From Nostoc cf. commune SO-36 (GTDB taxonomy: Bacteria > Cyanobacteriota > Cyanobacteriia > Cyanobacteriales > Nostocaceae): a stretch of DNA of 64,000 nucleotides. Made by a program: the position numbers and the translations under genes. The stretch is from the NCBI RefSeq assembly GCF_023734775.1, contig NZ_AP025732.1:5020501-5084500 (forward strand), written 5' to 3'. The notes under the pieces were generated by a model that saw nothing but the letters and a program-made list of their open reading frames with translations, had not been told where the DNA came from and searched no databases. How positions within the stretch are numbered: position 1 is the first letter of the stretch; each line of letters opens with the position of its first letter. Shown one piece after another: positions 1-10,197 of the stretch.

Positions 1-1952
1 TTTTCAGCTTGGACTGTTTTAGCTTGTGGTGGCTGCCAAGTTTTGTTAAAGTCGCTCCAAAACAGCACGACATTTTCACAGCCTTTTGTACATTTGAGGA
101 AATATTTCTTTTTAACTTTACTACTCGGAATTTTGGCGAGAAAATTTTTGCATTCAGGGCATCGCGTCCTGGAAGTTTCATATTTGCGCTCAGTTATCAC
201 ATTAGCTTTACCTGTTGGGGAACTCGCAACTACAGTTTTAGCTTTGGAGAGCGCTGGTACAAAGTAATTCTGATTCCAACTAGTTAAATAATGCTGCCAA
301 GAATTCTTTCCTTCGGAAATGGCATCAAGAGCATCTTCCATTTTTGCTGTGAATTCCGCCTCTAGTAAATCAGGCAGTGCTTTGAGCAAAAACGCATCAA
401 CTTCTAACCCTAACGCTGTTGGTTGCAGATGATCTTTTTTCAATTCGACATAATTTCGTTTTTTTAAGGTAGCAACAGTAGGAGCATAAGTACTTGGGCG
501 ACCAATACCTTTACGTTCCATTAGTTGCACCAATTTGGGTTCACTATAACGGGGTGGTGGCTGAGTCTGCTTCTTTTCATGTCCAGCATTCTCCAGTTTC
601 AATGCTTGTCCCTGTTCTAATGAAGGTAAAATACTATCTTTGCTGAGATTGTTCCAGTACCGGGCATAACCGTAAAATTCTATTACTTGCCCTCTAGCTG
701 ACCACAGTAAGGAACCAGACTGAGTAATCACCAAAGTTTTACGCAATTGGGCAGCACGACACTGAGAGGCAATTGACCGTTTCCAGATCATCACATACAG
801 ATTAAACTCATCATCAGGAAGTTCTAAACGCAATTGAACTGATGGACGAAATACATCCGTGGGACGAATCGCTTCATGTGCTTCTTGAGCCGATTTGCTA
901 CTGCGATGCTTGGCGACTTGCGACGGTACATTCTGCGGATCATTTTGCTCCAACCATTTACGGGCGCTGGCACAAAATTCTGGACTCAGCATTACTGAAT
1001 CTGTTCGCATATATGTTATCAGCCCTGCCTCATAGAGCTTTTGGGCCACAATCATGGTTTTGTCGGGAGCAAACCTCAGCTTTGAACCGGCTGCTTGCTG
1101 AAGGCTGGAAGTTGTAAATGGTGGCGGTGGCTGACGGTTAACGATTTTTCCTTCAAAATGAATCACTTGATGAGGATGTCGCTTTGCTTCTTCTACTAAA
1201 CGTGTAGCCTCTGCTTCGGAAAGAACGCGTTTAGATTCCGGTGTTTCTGGACTATTACCGACCTTTGCATCATCGTTAGTTTCAGTTTCTTGGTCTGCTG
1301 CATCTTTTGCAGAATCGACCGTCCCTTTGTAAAAAGCTCGGAATCCTTCCGCATAATCTACCCAGACACTCCAGTAATCTTGGGGGACAAAAAGCCAGAA
1401 TTTCGTTTTCTCGCTGACAAATCAAGTGCAACGTGGCGCTTTGAACTCTGCCAACACTCTTAGCGCCATTATTTAATGCCCAAACTAAAGGGCTACCTTT
1501 ATAACCTACCAACTTATCTAGGCAATCTCGGCACAGCCCAGCACCGATTAAATTTGGTCTAGCTTTCTGGGGTTTGCGATCGCACTCTGCACCGCCGATG
1601 CTGTAATCTCAGTATAAATTACTCGTTTCGGTTCCTTTAAACCCAGCGTTTCTTTGAGATGCCAAGCGATTGTTTCACCTTCCCGGTCTGGGTCAGTTGC
1701 TAAGACAACTTCATCAACCTGCCTCACCGCAGACTTGAGTTTCTGAATTGTTTCCTTCGCTCGTTGGTCACGTGGAACGTAATTGCATCGGACATTACTA
1801 CCATCCATGATAAAGCCCAAGGAATCATCCCCTTCATTGCTGAGTTCTCGGATGTGACCACAACTAGCGAGAACTTTCCAATCCGAACCCAGAATTTGAC
1901 TGAGTTTTTTGATTTTTCCGGGGGACTCTACCACAAGCAGGCGTTTGATCAT
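1..1952 (-). pseudogene. topA: DNA topoisomerase I (type IA), frameshifted, runs off the window
   Basis: Type IA topoisomerase, which relaxes negatively supercoiled DNA. The N terminus (from 1952) has the Toprim motif VVESPGK and the acidic DPDREGE. The active-site segment LITYMRTDS, with the catalytic Tyr, reads near 990-1030. A C4 zinc-ribbon-like tail (CPEC...KC...GC) reads near 80-180 and then leaves the window. The frame is broken twice: one A appears missing at about 1551-1556 (stop at 1548), and one T appears extra at about 1389-1393. The two shifts compensate, so the sequence before 1551 and after 1389 is in the same frame and only about 160 bp between them is out of frame. Conserved coding on both sides suggests either a very recent lesion or a sequencing error. 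Family assignment is firm; functional state is unknown. Confidence 0.85.
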
Positions 1953-2313
1953 AGCAACTGCGTTCTACATTTTGAGCAATAAACTGGCAATTGCAATTAG
2001 CGCGATCGCCTATTCTCGTGATATGGATTTTCTAGAATACTGTACCAAAAAGCTTTAGCAATTGCTGAACTCTGAAGTAATTTTTTTGCACTTAAACCTT
2101 TACTTCACTTCTAAGTGTCTAGCGTCAGCTTTTGCAACAAAACCGCTATCGTCTGGTGCAGGCCTTGATTATGCTGCATACATTAATAACAGTACATTTG
2201 TACACGGTAAAAACAATCCTTTAATTTAGCATCTTCAACTAATTATTGCTACTCTTAAAGCAGTAAATTACTATTTATTCACAATTTTCTGTCTGAAGCC
2301 TAAACTTCATCCT
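1953..2313. other. Intergenic, no feature seen
   Basis: A 361-bp AT-rich spacer between two divergently oriented genes. It must contain both promoters, but I cannot point to a convincing promoter or operator. One HIP1-like GCGATCGC lies near 2000. Confidence 0.5.
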
Positions 2314-3600
2314 ATGCTTATTGAATTTAGTGTCGCTAACTACAGATCGTTTAAAGAGCAAGTTACCTTTAGTATGGTGGCAGCAAACCTTATCGCAAAA
2401 TACAAAAAGCTCGACGAAAACAACGTTTTTGAAATAGATAAAGAATTAAAACTACTTAAAAGCGCCGCAATATACGGTGCAAATGCTAGTGGTAAAAGTA
2501 ATTTGGCTACAGCTTTAGGTTTCATGAGATGGTTCATGATTAATTCTTCTAAAGAGACTCAAAGCACGGAAAAAATAGGTGTTGAGCGATTTAAACTCAG
2601 CACTGAAACCGAAGAACAACCATCTTTTTTTGAAATTGTATTTTTAATGAATGGCAAAAGATATAGATATGGGTTCGAGGCAACTATTGATAAAGTTGTT
2701 TCTGAATGGTTATTTTACATCCCTAAATCAAAAGAAACTAAACTTTTTGAGCGCAAACTGGACAAAATTAGTGTTTCTAAAACATATAAAGGTGATGGTA
2801 TTCAGCAGAAGACAAGACACAATGCTCTGTTTTTGTCTGTATCTGCTCAATTTAATGTCCAGATTGCAGAGAAAATCTTAGATTGGCTGGCAAACAGAGT
2901 CAAACTTGTTTCTGGCTTAGATGATAGTGGCTATCAAGGATACACAGTTAATTGTTTAACGAATAATAAAAATAAAGATGAAATTTTTCAGTTGCTCAAA
3001 AAATTAGATTTGGGATTTGCCGATGTAAAAGTAGAAGAAAGTGAAATTACGGCTGATTCTTTTCCTAGAGAATTGCCAGATGAAATAAAGAACTTCATCA
3101 TAAAAAATGGTAGCAGAAAAGTAATATCAGTTCAAACTATGCACCAAAAATTTGATGACAAAGGAAATCCTGTATCTACAGAGATGTTTGATTTAGATGA
3201 GCAAGAGTCTGAAGGAACTCAAAAAGTCTTTTCTTTAGCAGGCCTTCTTGTTGATACACTGAAAAATGGTAATGCTCTCATCATAGATGAATTCGATGCT
3301 AGAATTCATCCTTTAATCAGCCGTGCAATTGTGGAATTATTTAATTCTAATGAAACGAATCCAAATAATGCTCAGTTAATATTTATGACTCACGATACCA
3401 ATTTGCTTAACAATAAATTTTTTCGTAGAGATCAGATTTGGTTTACTGAAAAGAATAGATATGGTGCAACAGATTTATACTCTTTAGCAGAATACAAGAT
3501 ACCTGACGATGCGTCATTTGAAAGTGATTATATTCAAGGTAGATATGGCGCAATTCCATATATTGGTAATTTGAATCATCTGATCGACTCTCATGGCTAG
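2314..3600 (+). CDS. AAA/OLD-like ATP-binding protein, AbiLi/RloA-type
   Basis: ABC/OLD-type ATPase of the AAA_15/AAA_21 group, 428 residues. It opens with the usual LIEFSVANYRSFK start of this family. Walker A is GANASGKS at about 55-62, a signature-like SEGTQK lies near 300, Walker B is LIIDEFD at about 322-328, and a switch histidine sits in MTHDTN near 358. Its stop overlaps the start of the following RloB-like gene by 8 bp, so the two are probably translationally coupled. ATPase + RloB pairs are the arrangement of the AbiL abortive-infection system, where the ATPase is thought to sense or gate and the Toprim partner is the likely effector. The defence role here is inferred from family and context. 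Intact. Confidence 0.85.
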   Translation: MLIEFSVANYRSFKEQVTFSMVAANLIAKYKKLDENNVFEIDKELKLLKSAAIYGANASGKSNLATALGFMRWFMINSSKETQSTEKIGVERFKLSTETEEQPSFFEIVFLMNGKRYRYGFEATIDKVVSEWLFYIPKSKETKLFERKLDKISVSKTYKGDGIQQKTRHNALFLSVSAQFNVQIAEKILDWLANRVKLVSGLDDSGYQGYTVNCLTNNKNKDEIFQLLKKLDLGFADVKVEESEITADSFPRELPDEIKNFIIKNGSRKVISVQTMHQKFDDKGNPVSTEMFDLDEQESEGTQKVFSLAGLLVDTLKNGNALIIDEFDARIHPLISRAIVELFNSNETNPNNAQLIFMTHDTNLLNNKFFRRDQIWFTEKNRYGATDLYSLAEYKIPDDASFESDYIQGRYGAIPYIGNLNHLIDSHG

Positions 3601-4198
3601 AACAAAAGCAAACTCTGGTGGATATTCACCGAGAAAAGTTAATACTAGGGAAGTCAAGCAGAGATTCTTAATTGTATGTGAAGGAGCGAAAACTGAACCT
3701 AACTACTTTAGAAGTTTTCGTGTTCCTAAGAATGTCGTTCAAATAGACGTGCAGGGTTTAGGAGAAAATCCAAGCAAACTTGTGCAAAGTGCAAAGGAAC
3801 TGAAAAAGCAAGGAGAGTACGATCAGGTTTGGTGTGTTTTCGATCGTGATTCTTGGACGATAGAAGATTTTAATAATGCTATTAAAAATGCTAAGGATCA
3901 CGGTTTTAAAGTAGCTTATTCTAATAAAGCGTTTGAATTATGGTATGTTCTCCATTTTGAATTTCTCAATACTGGTATTCCTCGAAGTGATTATCTGAAG
4001 AAGTTAACTTATTTATTTGGTCGAACATATCAGAAGAATAGCGAAACAATTTATGATGATCTATTTGAAAAACAAGTTATTGCTATTAAAAACGCTGAAA
4101 ATCTTCTTAGACAATATAATCCTCACATTCCAGCCAAAGACAATCCATCAACAACGGTGCATTTATTAGTGCAGGAACTCAACAAGTTTATTTTATAA
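3593..4198 (+). CDS. RloB-like Toprim protein, AbiLii-type
   Basis: 201-residue RloB-family protein. A basic N terminus is followed by a Toprim-like core: IVCEGAKTEPNYF (27-39) carries the conserved Glu, and VFDRDSW (83-88) carries the acidic DxD pair. NKAFELWYVLHFE (111-123) is another block typical of RloB proteins. The start codon lies inside the end of the ATPase gene, which fixes the start and implies coupled expression. By analogy with AbiL and with RloB effectors attached to some retrons, it is probably a nuclease that acts when infection is sensed; the substrate is not known from sequence. Intact, no frameshift. Confidence 0.85.
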   Translation: MARTKANSGGYSPRKVNTREVKQRFLIVCEGAKTEPNYFRSFRVPKNVVQIDVQGLGENPSKLVQSAKELKKQGEYDQVWCVFDRDSWTIEDFNNAIKNAKDHGFKVAYSNKAFELWYVLHFEFLNTGIPRSDYLKKLTYLFGRTYQKNSETIYDDLFEKQVIAIKNAENLLRQYNPHIPAKDNPSTTVHLLVQELNKFIL

Positions 4199-4424
4199 AG
4201 AGACTCTACTTTTCGGACAGCGAGAATCAGAAAGGTAGATGCTATGATTACGCTGTAATTTATATTGAATGAGTCTCCAACGTTGGCTATGTTCCGGGTG
4301 ATGCTCAAGCCCGAAATTACGAGCGGCGTTCTCATTGCCTGTCGTGACTACATTCCACCCTGCGCGGCTGTTACCGAAGAAGAAGTTACAGCAAAATTAT
4401 GAATTATTAATTTTTACAGAAAAA

Positions 4425-5279
4425 CTATTGTTTTTTAGGAATAACGTTCCTGATTCCACTTTTAGTAGAGAAAGTATCACCTTTGTAACGAGGGATGATA
4501 TGAATACTAGAGTGCATAATATTTTGACCTGCGGCTCGATTGATATTCATTCCTATATTAAAACCATCAGGTTCAAATTCTGCTTTGAGAATTTCTTGTA
4601 CTTTGTTCACCATAAACCAGCAAGCAGATTGCTCTTTAAATGGTAGTTCAAAATAATTGCTAACATGACGTTTAGGAATAACTAAAATATGTCCTTTACT
4701 TAGAGGATAGCCATCAAAGATAGCGTAAGCCGTTGCTGATTCAGTTAATAATTTTAGATTTTTACGAGGATTACAGAATATACAATAATTAGATGTATTT
4801 CGCTGATAGTTATAGTGAATATATTCATATATTTCCCGATGCTCATCTAAGCAAATTGAAGGAAACGGAAGTTTGACGATACATTGATATGTTGGTTTTT
4901 TATGGACATAATGCTCTCTAAAACCTTCTTTTTTGATATCCCTTCTGACAGCGTAATAAGCTTTACCTCCCGGCTTTAATAAATGGGATATTTCCATAAG
5001 AACATTAGCTTGCCCTTCAGGAAATAAAACATTTAAAACATAAAAGCAAATTATTGTATCAAATTTATTATCAGGGTATTCTGGAAAATAATAGGGGTCA
5101 TAGGCTGTAATATCTAAACCTTTTTGGCGCAGTATTTTAACATCATTACCAAAGCCACAACCAAAGTCTAGTATTTTACCTTGGAGAAGGTTTTGATTTA
5201 ATAAAAGCTGTGCAGGGAATGATAGATAATTTCTTTCGATCGCAGTAAGATGGCTGAACTGATTTTTTTGCTGTTTCAT
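4425..5279 (-). CDS. Class I methyltransferase fused to HIT domain
   Basis: Bifunctional-looking protein of about 284 residues, using the internal ATG at 5279 as start. An upstream in-frame ATG at 5321 would add 14 hydrophobic residues unlike the family. The N-terminal half is a SAM-dependent methyltransferase, with ILDFGCGFGND as the SAM-binding loop and LLKPGGKAYYAV as strand 4/5. The C-terminal half is a HIT domain with CIFCNPR, the GHILVIPKRH strand and the motif HSSIHIIPR. In canonical HIT hydrolases this motif is H-x-H-x-H and the middle His is the nucleophile; here the middle position is Ser. The fold is recognisable, but nucleotide hydrolysis by the usual mechanism is doubtful. Methyltransferase-HIT fusions occur in bacteria; the substrate is unknown. 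Confidence 0.8.
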   Translation of the reverse strand: MKQQKNQFSHLTAIERNYLSFPAQLLLNQNLLQGKILDFGCGFGNDVKILRQKGLDITAYDPYYFPEYPDNKFDTIICFYVLNVLFPEGQANVLMEISHLLKPGGKAYYAVRRDIKKEGFREHYVHKKPTYQCIVKLPFPSICLDEHREIYEYIHYNYQRNTSNYCIFCNPRKNLKLLTESATAYAIFDGYPLSKGHILVIPKRHVSNYFELPFKEQSACWFMVNKVQEILKAEFEPDGFNIGMNINRAAGQNIMHSSIHIIPRYKGDTFSTKSGIRNVIPKKQ

Positions 5280-5432
5280 AGAATTTTGGTGCAGATGTCC
5301 CAAAATTATTATTCCCAGCATCCCTTGAGTTTATGCGATGTCTACGATGGTTACTGAGCCAAGTTGAGTTGCGGGCTACGCCTAGTGTGTATCCCAGTTT
5401 TTATTATTCGATGAGATAATAAAATTTAATAT

Positions 5433-5524
5433 GTCATTGCGAGGAGGAACGACGAAGCAATCCCAGCCTTGCGATTGCTTCGTCTTTCCTCCTCTCTACG
5501 AGACGCACTCGCGTTCGCAATGAC
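5433..5524. repeat. Long palindromic intergenic repeat
   Basis: A near-perfect dyad. Outer arms GTCATTGCG (5433-5441) and CGCAATGAC (5516-5524) match exactly. Inner arms 5441-5462 and 5473-5494 pair over about 21 bp (GAGGAGGAA and GACGAAGCAATC with their complements) around a 10-nt loop. It resembles the dispersed REP-like palindromes common in Nostoc-type genomes and may also terminate one of its neighbours. Confidence 0.75.
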
Positions 5525-5553
5525 GGATACAAAAATGGGATGCTCCCCTATGC

Positions 5554-6294
5554 CTATGCATCAGGGTCAATACCTAGCTCACGTAACTTAGCTGCTAGTA
5601 TATCAGCACGTTGGCGTTCTTGTTCAGCACGTTGGCGTTCTTGTTGGGCTTGTTCGCTACTCCACAACAGCAAATTTCCTTCTATATCCCACCAGCGCAG
5701 CCAATTCATGGTTTGACATAATCTTTCACCTTGCCAAATTCCGAGAAATAACTCTAACTCAGGAATCCAGTAACGACCATTGGCATCTGCTTGCTGCAAA
5801 TTATATTGTCCATTTTGCAAGCATCGTAGTTCTATGCTTGGTTCGTAGAGGTCGTAGGTGATGTAGGTGGGAACTTGGAGAATCTTTTCGTAATAATAGA
5901 GTTTACCGTAGGGTGGAGTTGAGCGGACGGATAGTTCTCCCCCTTCTGTATCTGAGAGAAATTCCATCACTACAGCCACAGCAGCGCCTTCTAAATTGGG
6001 GGTATAGCTGCGACGAACTACATTTGTTCCCACAGGCTGCACTTGAGGTACGTAAAACCAGTCTGGGGCTTTGACAACGATTTTTTTGTTGACTGTGGCT
6101 ACAAGACCAAAATTAGAGCCAATCAGCATTTGAGGTTGGATGCGTGCTGTGCTTCCCAAAGCATCGGTAAGCGCAGCAGCGATCGCAGGTTGTTGAATAT
6201 TTTCCACTGGATCGTCTGGTAAAATGAAGTCGGCTGGAAGTGCTTCCCAAGTAACAATTGGTTCTTTTTGGATGGGGTTAACTTGTAGAACCAT
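5554..6294 (-). CDS. Uma2 family (DUF820) restriction-fold protein
   Basis: About 246 residues from the ATG at 6294 (MVLQVNPIQKEP), preferred because the 21 residues upstream are not typical of the family. Uma2 proteins adopt a PD-(D/E)XK-like nuclease fold and are hugely expanded in cyanobacteria. Visible here are the KAPDWFYVP strand, VVMEFLSDTEGGELS (the D/E positions) and YYEKILQVPTYITYD. The tail is a Gln/Glu/Arg-rich helix (QERQRAEQERQRAD), a frequent ending of the family. The biological role of cyanobacterial Uma2 paralogues is unsettled. It stands alone, divergent from the NACHT gene. Confidence 0.8.
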   Translation of the reverse strand: MVLQVNPIQKEPIVTWEALPADFILPDDPVENIQQPAIAAALTDALGSTARIQPQMLIGSNFGLVATVNKKIVVKAPDWFYVPQVQPVGTNVVRRSYTPNLEGAAVAVVMEFLSDTEGGELSVRSTPPYGKLYYYEKILQVPTYITYDLYEPSIELRCLQNGQYNLQQADANGRYWIPELELFLGIWQGERLCQTMNWLRWWDIEGNLLLWSSEQAQQERQRAEQERQRADILAAKLRELGIDPDA

Positions 6295-6443
6295 AAAATT
6301 ATTCCTAATATCCATGCATAGTATATTAGTTATTTTTAACAAATCTTCAGCTAGCATCGCTCTTAAGTTAAAAACCCAGAAATCTGGAAAGTTTTCTCTG
6401 ACAGGTGTATATACTCGTAGTCAAGCACTTAGCAGGCGTGAGT

Positions 6444-9400
6444 ATGATAGTTGAGTGGTTCACTCTCTGGATAGGTCAAAAAACGGTTGGATTTCTTGTC
6501 AAAACTATTATCAGCGAAGAATTTTTCAAAGATTTAGTCAAGGACTACGCTAAAGATTTTTTCAAAAATATCTTTAATAATGCTGTAACTGCGCCCTTTA
6601 AGCAAGAACCGCTTCAGAAAGCTGTAATTATGGCGCTGACTAGAATTTTTGCAAGCGATGCAGCAGCAGTTAAAGGTTCGTTGCAAACTTGATGAAGCTG
6701 AAATTAAAAATTACGCTGAAGATATCAATAAATTTATCCTGTGATAAGTCTGTTAAAGAATTCTCGGTCAGGCTTTTTATATTCAATGTGATTCTCTAGA
6801 TTTTAAAACACTCGCAGATAGTTGGAAAAGACTTCAACTCCAACCTCTACCACCTAAATTTAACTGGCAAACAATTACAGAACAGTATCTCATCCAAGTT
6901 CAAGATATTCTTTCTGATTCAGAAGAGTTACGCTATATTCTGGAACTTCATAAATTATCTAGTATTGATAAGACTTTAAAAGAAAACGCTGACATTCTCA
7001 AGGATTTTAATTTACCGCAATATTTAGAAACTATTCGTGAACGCTACGGCAATCTGAAGTTAGATAGTTTAGAAACTACATCCCGCGAACATCCGGTAAA
7101 CTTGTGGCAAATGTTTATCCCGCAAAATGTGCGGCAAGTTTATCAGGTTTTACCCGAACTGCCTAAAGAACATCTCCGCAGGCTACAAGAAAGTAAGCAA
7201 TTAGATGCGGAATTTGAAATAGAAAAACTTCAAGAAGAAACAGAACGTTATCAACGCAATTATTTTGAGCAGCCAATCCGTTCAGTATTAGATGTTATTC
7301 GAGATAAGCAACGCAAAAATTATCTAGTTATTTTAGGCGATCCTGGTTCCGGTAAGTCTACTTTGTTGCAATACCTAGCGTTGGATTGGGTAGAAAAAAC
7401 TCTCGAACAAAATGATTTTAATCTGCCAATCCCTTTGCTGATTGAATTACGCAATTATCAGCGCGATCGCAACACAGGTAATTGTAATGATTTTCTCCAA
7501 TTTTACCATAATAGTCCCAATTGTTTTTATCACCTCAATCAGCATAAATTGCATAAGCAGCTAAAGGCTGGTAACGCTTTAGTCATGTTTGATGGTTTGG
7601 ATGAAATCTTTGAACCGACTAAGCGGGAAGAAGTAATTACCTGTATTCATCGCTTCACTAATGAATATCCCGATGTGCAGGTTATTGTCACTTCTCGGAT
7701 CATCGGCTATAAGCAGCAACAATTGCGAGATGCAGAGTTTCGCCACTTTATGTTGCAAGATTTAGAACCAGCACAAATTAAAGATTTTATTGAGCGTTGG
7801 CATGATAAAACTTTTAGTCAAGCGGAAGAAAGAGATAAAAATATCAAACGAGAGCGGCTACAAAGAGTAATTAATGAATCAAAAGCAATTGCAGAACTCG
7901 CACAAAATCCTCTGCTGTTAACTATGATGGCAATTCTCAACCTCAAGCGAGAATTACCCAGAGATAGAAGTGAACTGTATAAAGATGCTTCAGAGGTTCT
8001 GTTGCATAATTGGGACGACGGACGCAATTTAAAGCCCGATGAACGTCTGGATATTATTGATTATAAAGATAAACAGGCAATGTTGCGTCAAGTTGCTTAT
8101 CTTATGCAAACCAGTGAAAAAGGTTTAGCTGGCAACATTATCTATGCGGATGATTTAGAAGCAATCTTCACTAAATATCTGCAAAGCATACCAGTGGGTG
8201 ATGCTAGAGATAAAGCCAGACGGTTGATGAAACAACTGCGCGATCGCAACTTTATTTTATGTTTCTTGGGCGCAGATTACTATGCCTTTGTGCATCGGAC
8301 TTTTTTAGAATATTTCTGTGCTTGGGAGTTTGTCTGGCAGTTTGAGAAGGAACGCAGTATTACAATTGAGTTTCTCAAAACAGAAGTATTTGGCAAACAC
8401 TGGCAAGATGAAACTTGGCATGAGGTGTTGCTGTTAATTGCCGGAATGATTGATGCGAAATTTGTTGGTGAAATTCTTGATTACTTGATGGCGCAAGATG
8501 GGGAAAAGGAAAAGTTTATCAACTTGTTTTTAGCAGCTAAGTGTTTTGCAGAAGTGAGAAATCGCTCGGTGATTACGTTAGTCGATAATAAATTACTTAA
8601 TGAGCTAAAAGACTTAACTAAATATGACCTCTGGTACTATTACTCCCTCTCTGATAACGAAGAAATTAAGCTAGTTCACGAAGTTTGCACTCAAGCAGTA
8701 GCAATAATTGCTGCAATTTGGAAAGAAAACAGCGATACGTTACACTGGCTTAAAGACCTCGCCAATGCTGATAATCAATGGTATGTGCGATGTGCAGCCA
8801 TCGAAGCATTAGCCAGTAATTTCCCAGATGAATCGGACACCTGCTCGTTTCTCAAAAACCGCCTCACTGCCGATAATTCATGGAGCGTGAGAGGTGCAGC
8901 TATCCAAGCATTAGCCAACAATTTTAAAGATGACCCAGACATCCGCTCGATTCTCAAAGACCGCGCCAGTGCTGATAATCAATGGTATGTGCGATGTGCA
9001 GCCATCGAAGCATTAGCCAGTAATTTCAAAGATGACCCTGACACCCGCTCGTTTCTCAAAAACCGCGCCACTGCTGATAATTCTGGGGATGTGCGAGGTG
9101 CAGCCATCCAAGCATTAGCCAGTAATTTTAAAGATGAGCCAGACACCCGCTCGATTCTCAAAGACTGCGCCACTATTGATAATGATAGGAATGTGCGATG
9201 TGCAGCTATCCAAGCATTAGCCAGCAATTTCAAAGATGAGCCGGATATTTGCTCAATTTTCAAAGACCTGGCCACTATTGATAATGATAGGAATGTGCGA
9301 TGTGCAGCTATCCAAGCATTAGCCAGCAATTTTAAAGATGAGCCAGACACCCGCTCGATTCTCAAAGACCTGGCCACTACTGATAAATCTGGAGATGTGC

Positions 9401-10182
9401 GAGGTGCAGCCATCGAAGCATTAGCCAGCAATTTCAAAGATGAGCCGGACACCTGCTCAATTCTCAAAGACCGCGCCACTGCTGATAAATCTAGGGATGT
9501 GCGATGTGCAGCCATCGAAGCATTAGCCAGCAATTTCAAAGATGAGCCGGACACCTGCTCAATTCTCAAAGACTGCGCCACTATTGATAATGATAGGAAT
9601 GTGCGACGTGCAGCTATCCAAGCATTAGCCAGCAATTTCAAAGATGAGCCGGGTATTTGCTCAATTTTCAAAGACCTGGCCACTGCTGATAAATCTGGGG
9701 ATGTGCGACGTGCAGCTATCCAAGCATTAGCTAGCAATTTCAAAGATGAGCCGGACACCTGCTCAATTCTCAAAGACCTGGCCACTGCTGATAAATCTGG
9801 GAATGTGCGACGTGCAGCCATCCAAACATTAGCCAGCAATTTCAAAGATGAGCCGGACACCCACTCGTTTCTTAAAGAACGCGCCACTGCTGATGATGAT
9901 GGGGATGTGCGACGTGCAGCCATCCAAACATTAGCCAAACACTTCAGGAATCAGCCTGAGTTGTTTGAGATTTACTACAACTGCGCTGTCAATGATTCCT
10001 TTGAAGGTAGCCATGATCCCTGGTCGCACCCCAACCCTCGGCGCATTGCACTGGAGGTAATTATCAAGCAATTTCCTCAGCATCCCCAGACTTTACCACT
10101 GTTGCGCGACAAAGCAGAGAATGACCCAGATGAACAAGTGCGAAACTTTGCTCAACAGAAGTTAAAGCAGTGGGGAGAGTAA
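6444..10182 (+). pseudogene. NACHT NTPase with HEAT-repeat sensor, N-terminal frameshifts
   Basis: STAND-class NTPase. The N-terminal helical domain starts at the ATG at 6444 (MIVEWFTLW). The NACHT domain follows, with Walker A GDPGSGKST at about 7330-7357, Walker B LVMFDGLDE near 7585 and VIVTSRI near 7685. The C-terminal half is a HEAT array. The reading frame changes three times: near 6655-6661 (frame shift, then a stop near 6690), an extra T near 6742 creating a TGA, and a missing A near 6760. From about 6760 to 10182 the frame is fully open, and protein similarity is continuous across the breaks. A shortened product could start from TTG at 7102, which keeps NACHT and HEAT but loses the effector-side helical domain. 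Bacterial NACHT proteins of this kind are antiphage sensors; that role here is inferred. Confidence 0.8.
8749..9972 (+). repeat. Array of twelve 102-bp HEAT-repeat units
   Basis: Twelve consecutive 34-residue units of the form LKD-x-ATADKS-x-x-VR-x-AAIQALASNFKDEPDTCSI, followed by two degenerate units. Units 4-11 are nearly identical at DNA level, including synonymous positions. Variation is concentrated at a few residues: the position after LKD (L/R/C), the four residues before VR (NQWY, NSGD, NDRN, KSGD), the residue after VR (C/G/R) and the two before SI/SF (TC, TR, IC). That pattern indicates recent expansion or gene conversion. Confidence 0.9.
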
Positions 10183-10197
10183 ATGTAGGCTGAGTAT

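Noticed and set aside
4123..4424. Possible transposase remnant (NENAARNFG on the minus strand near 4290-4340)
   Set aside because: One short TnpB-like phrase in frame, but no second motif and no element ends, so it is not annotated.
8979..9938. 319-codon open frame antisense to the HEAT array
   Set aside because: It arises because the 102-bp unit is a multiple of three and stop-free on the other strand; the product is only a repeat of LRIEQVSGSSLKLLANA and has no independent start or family.
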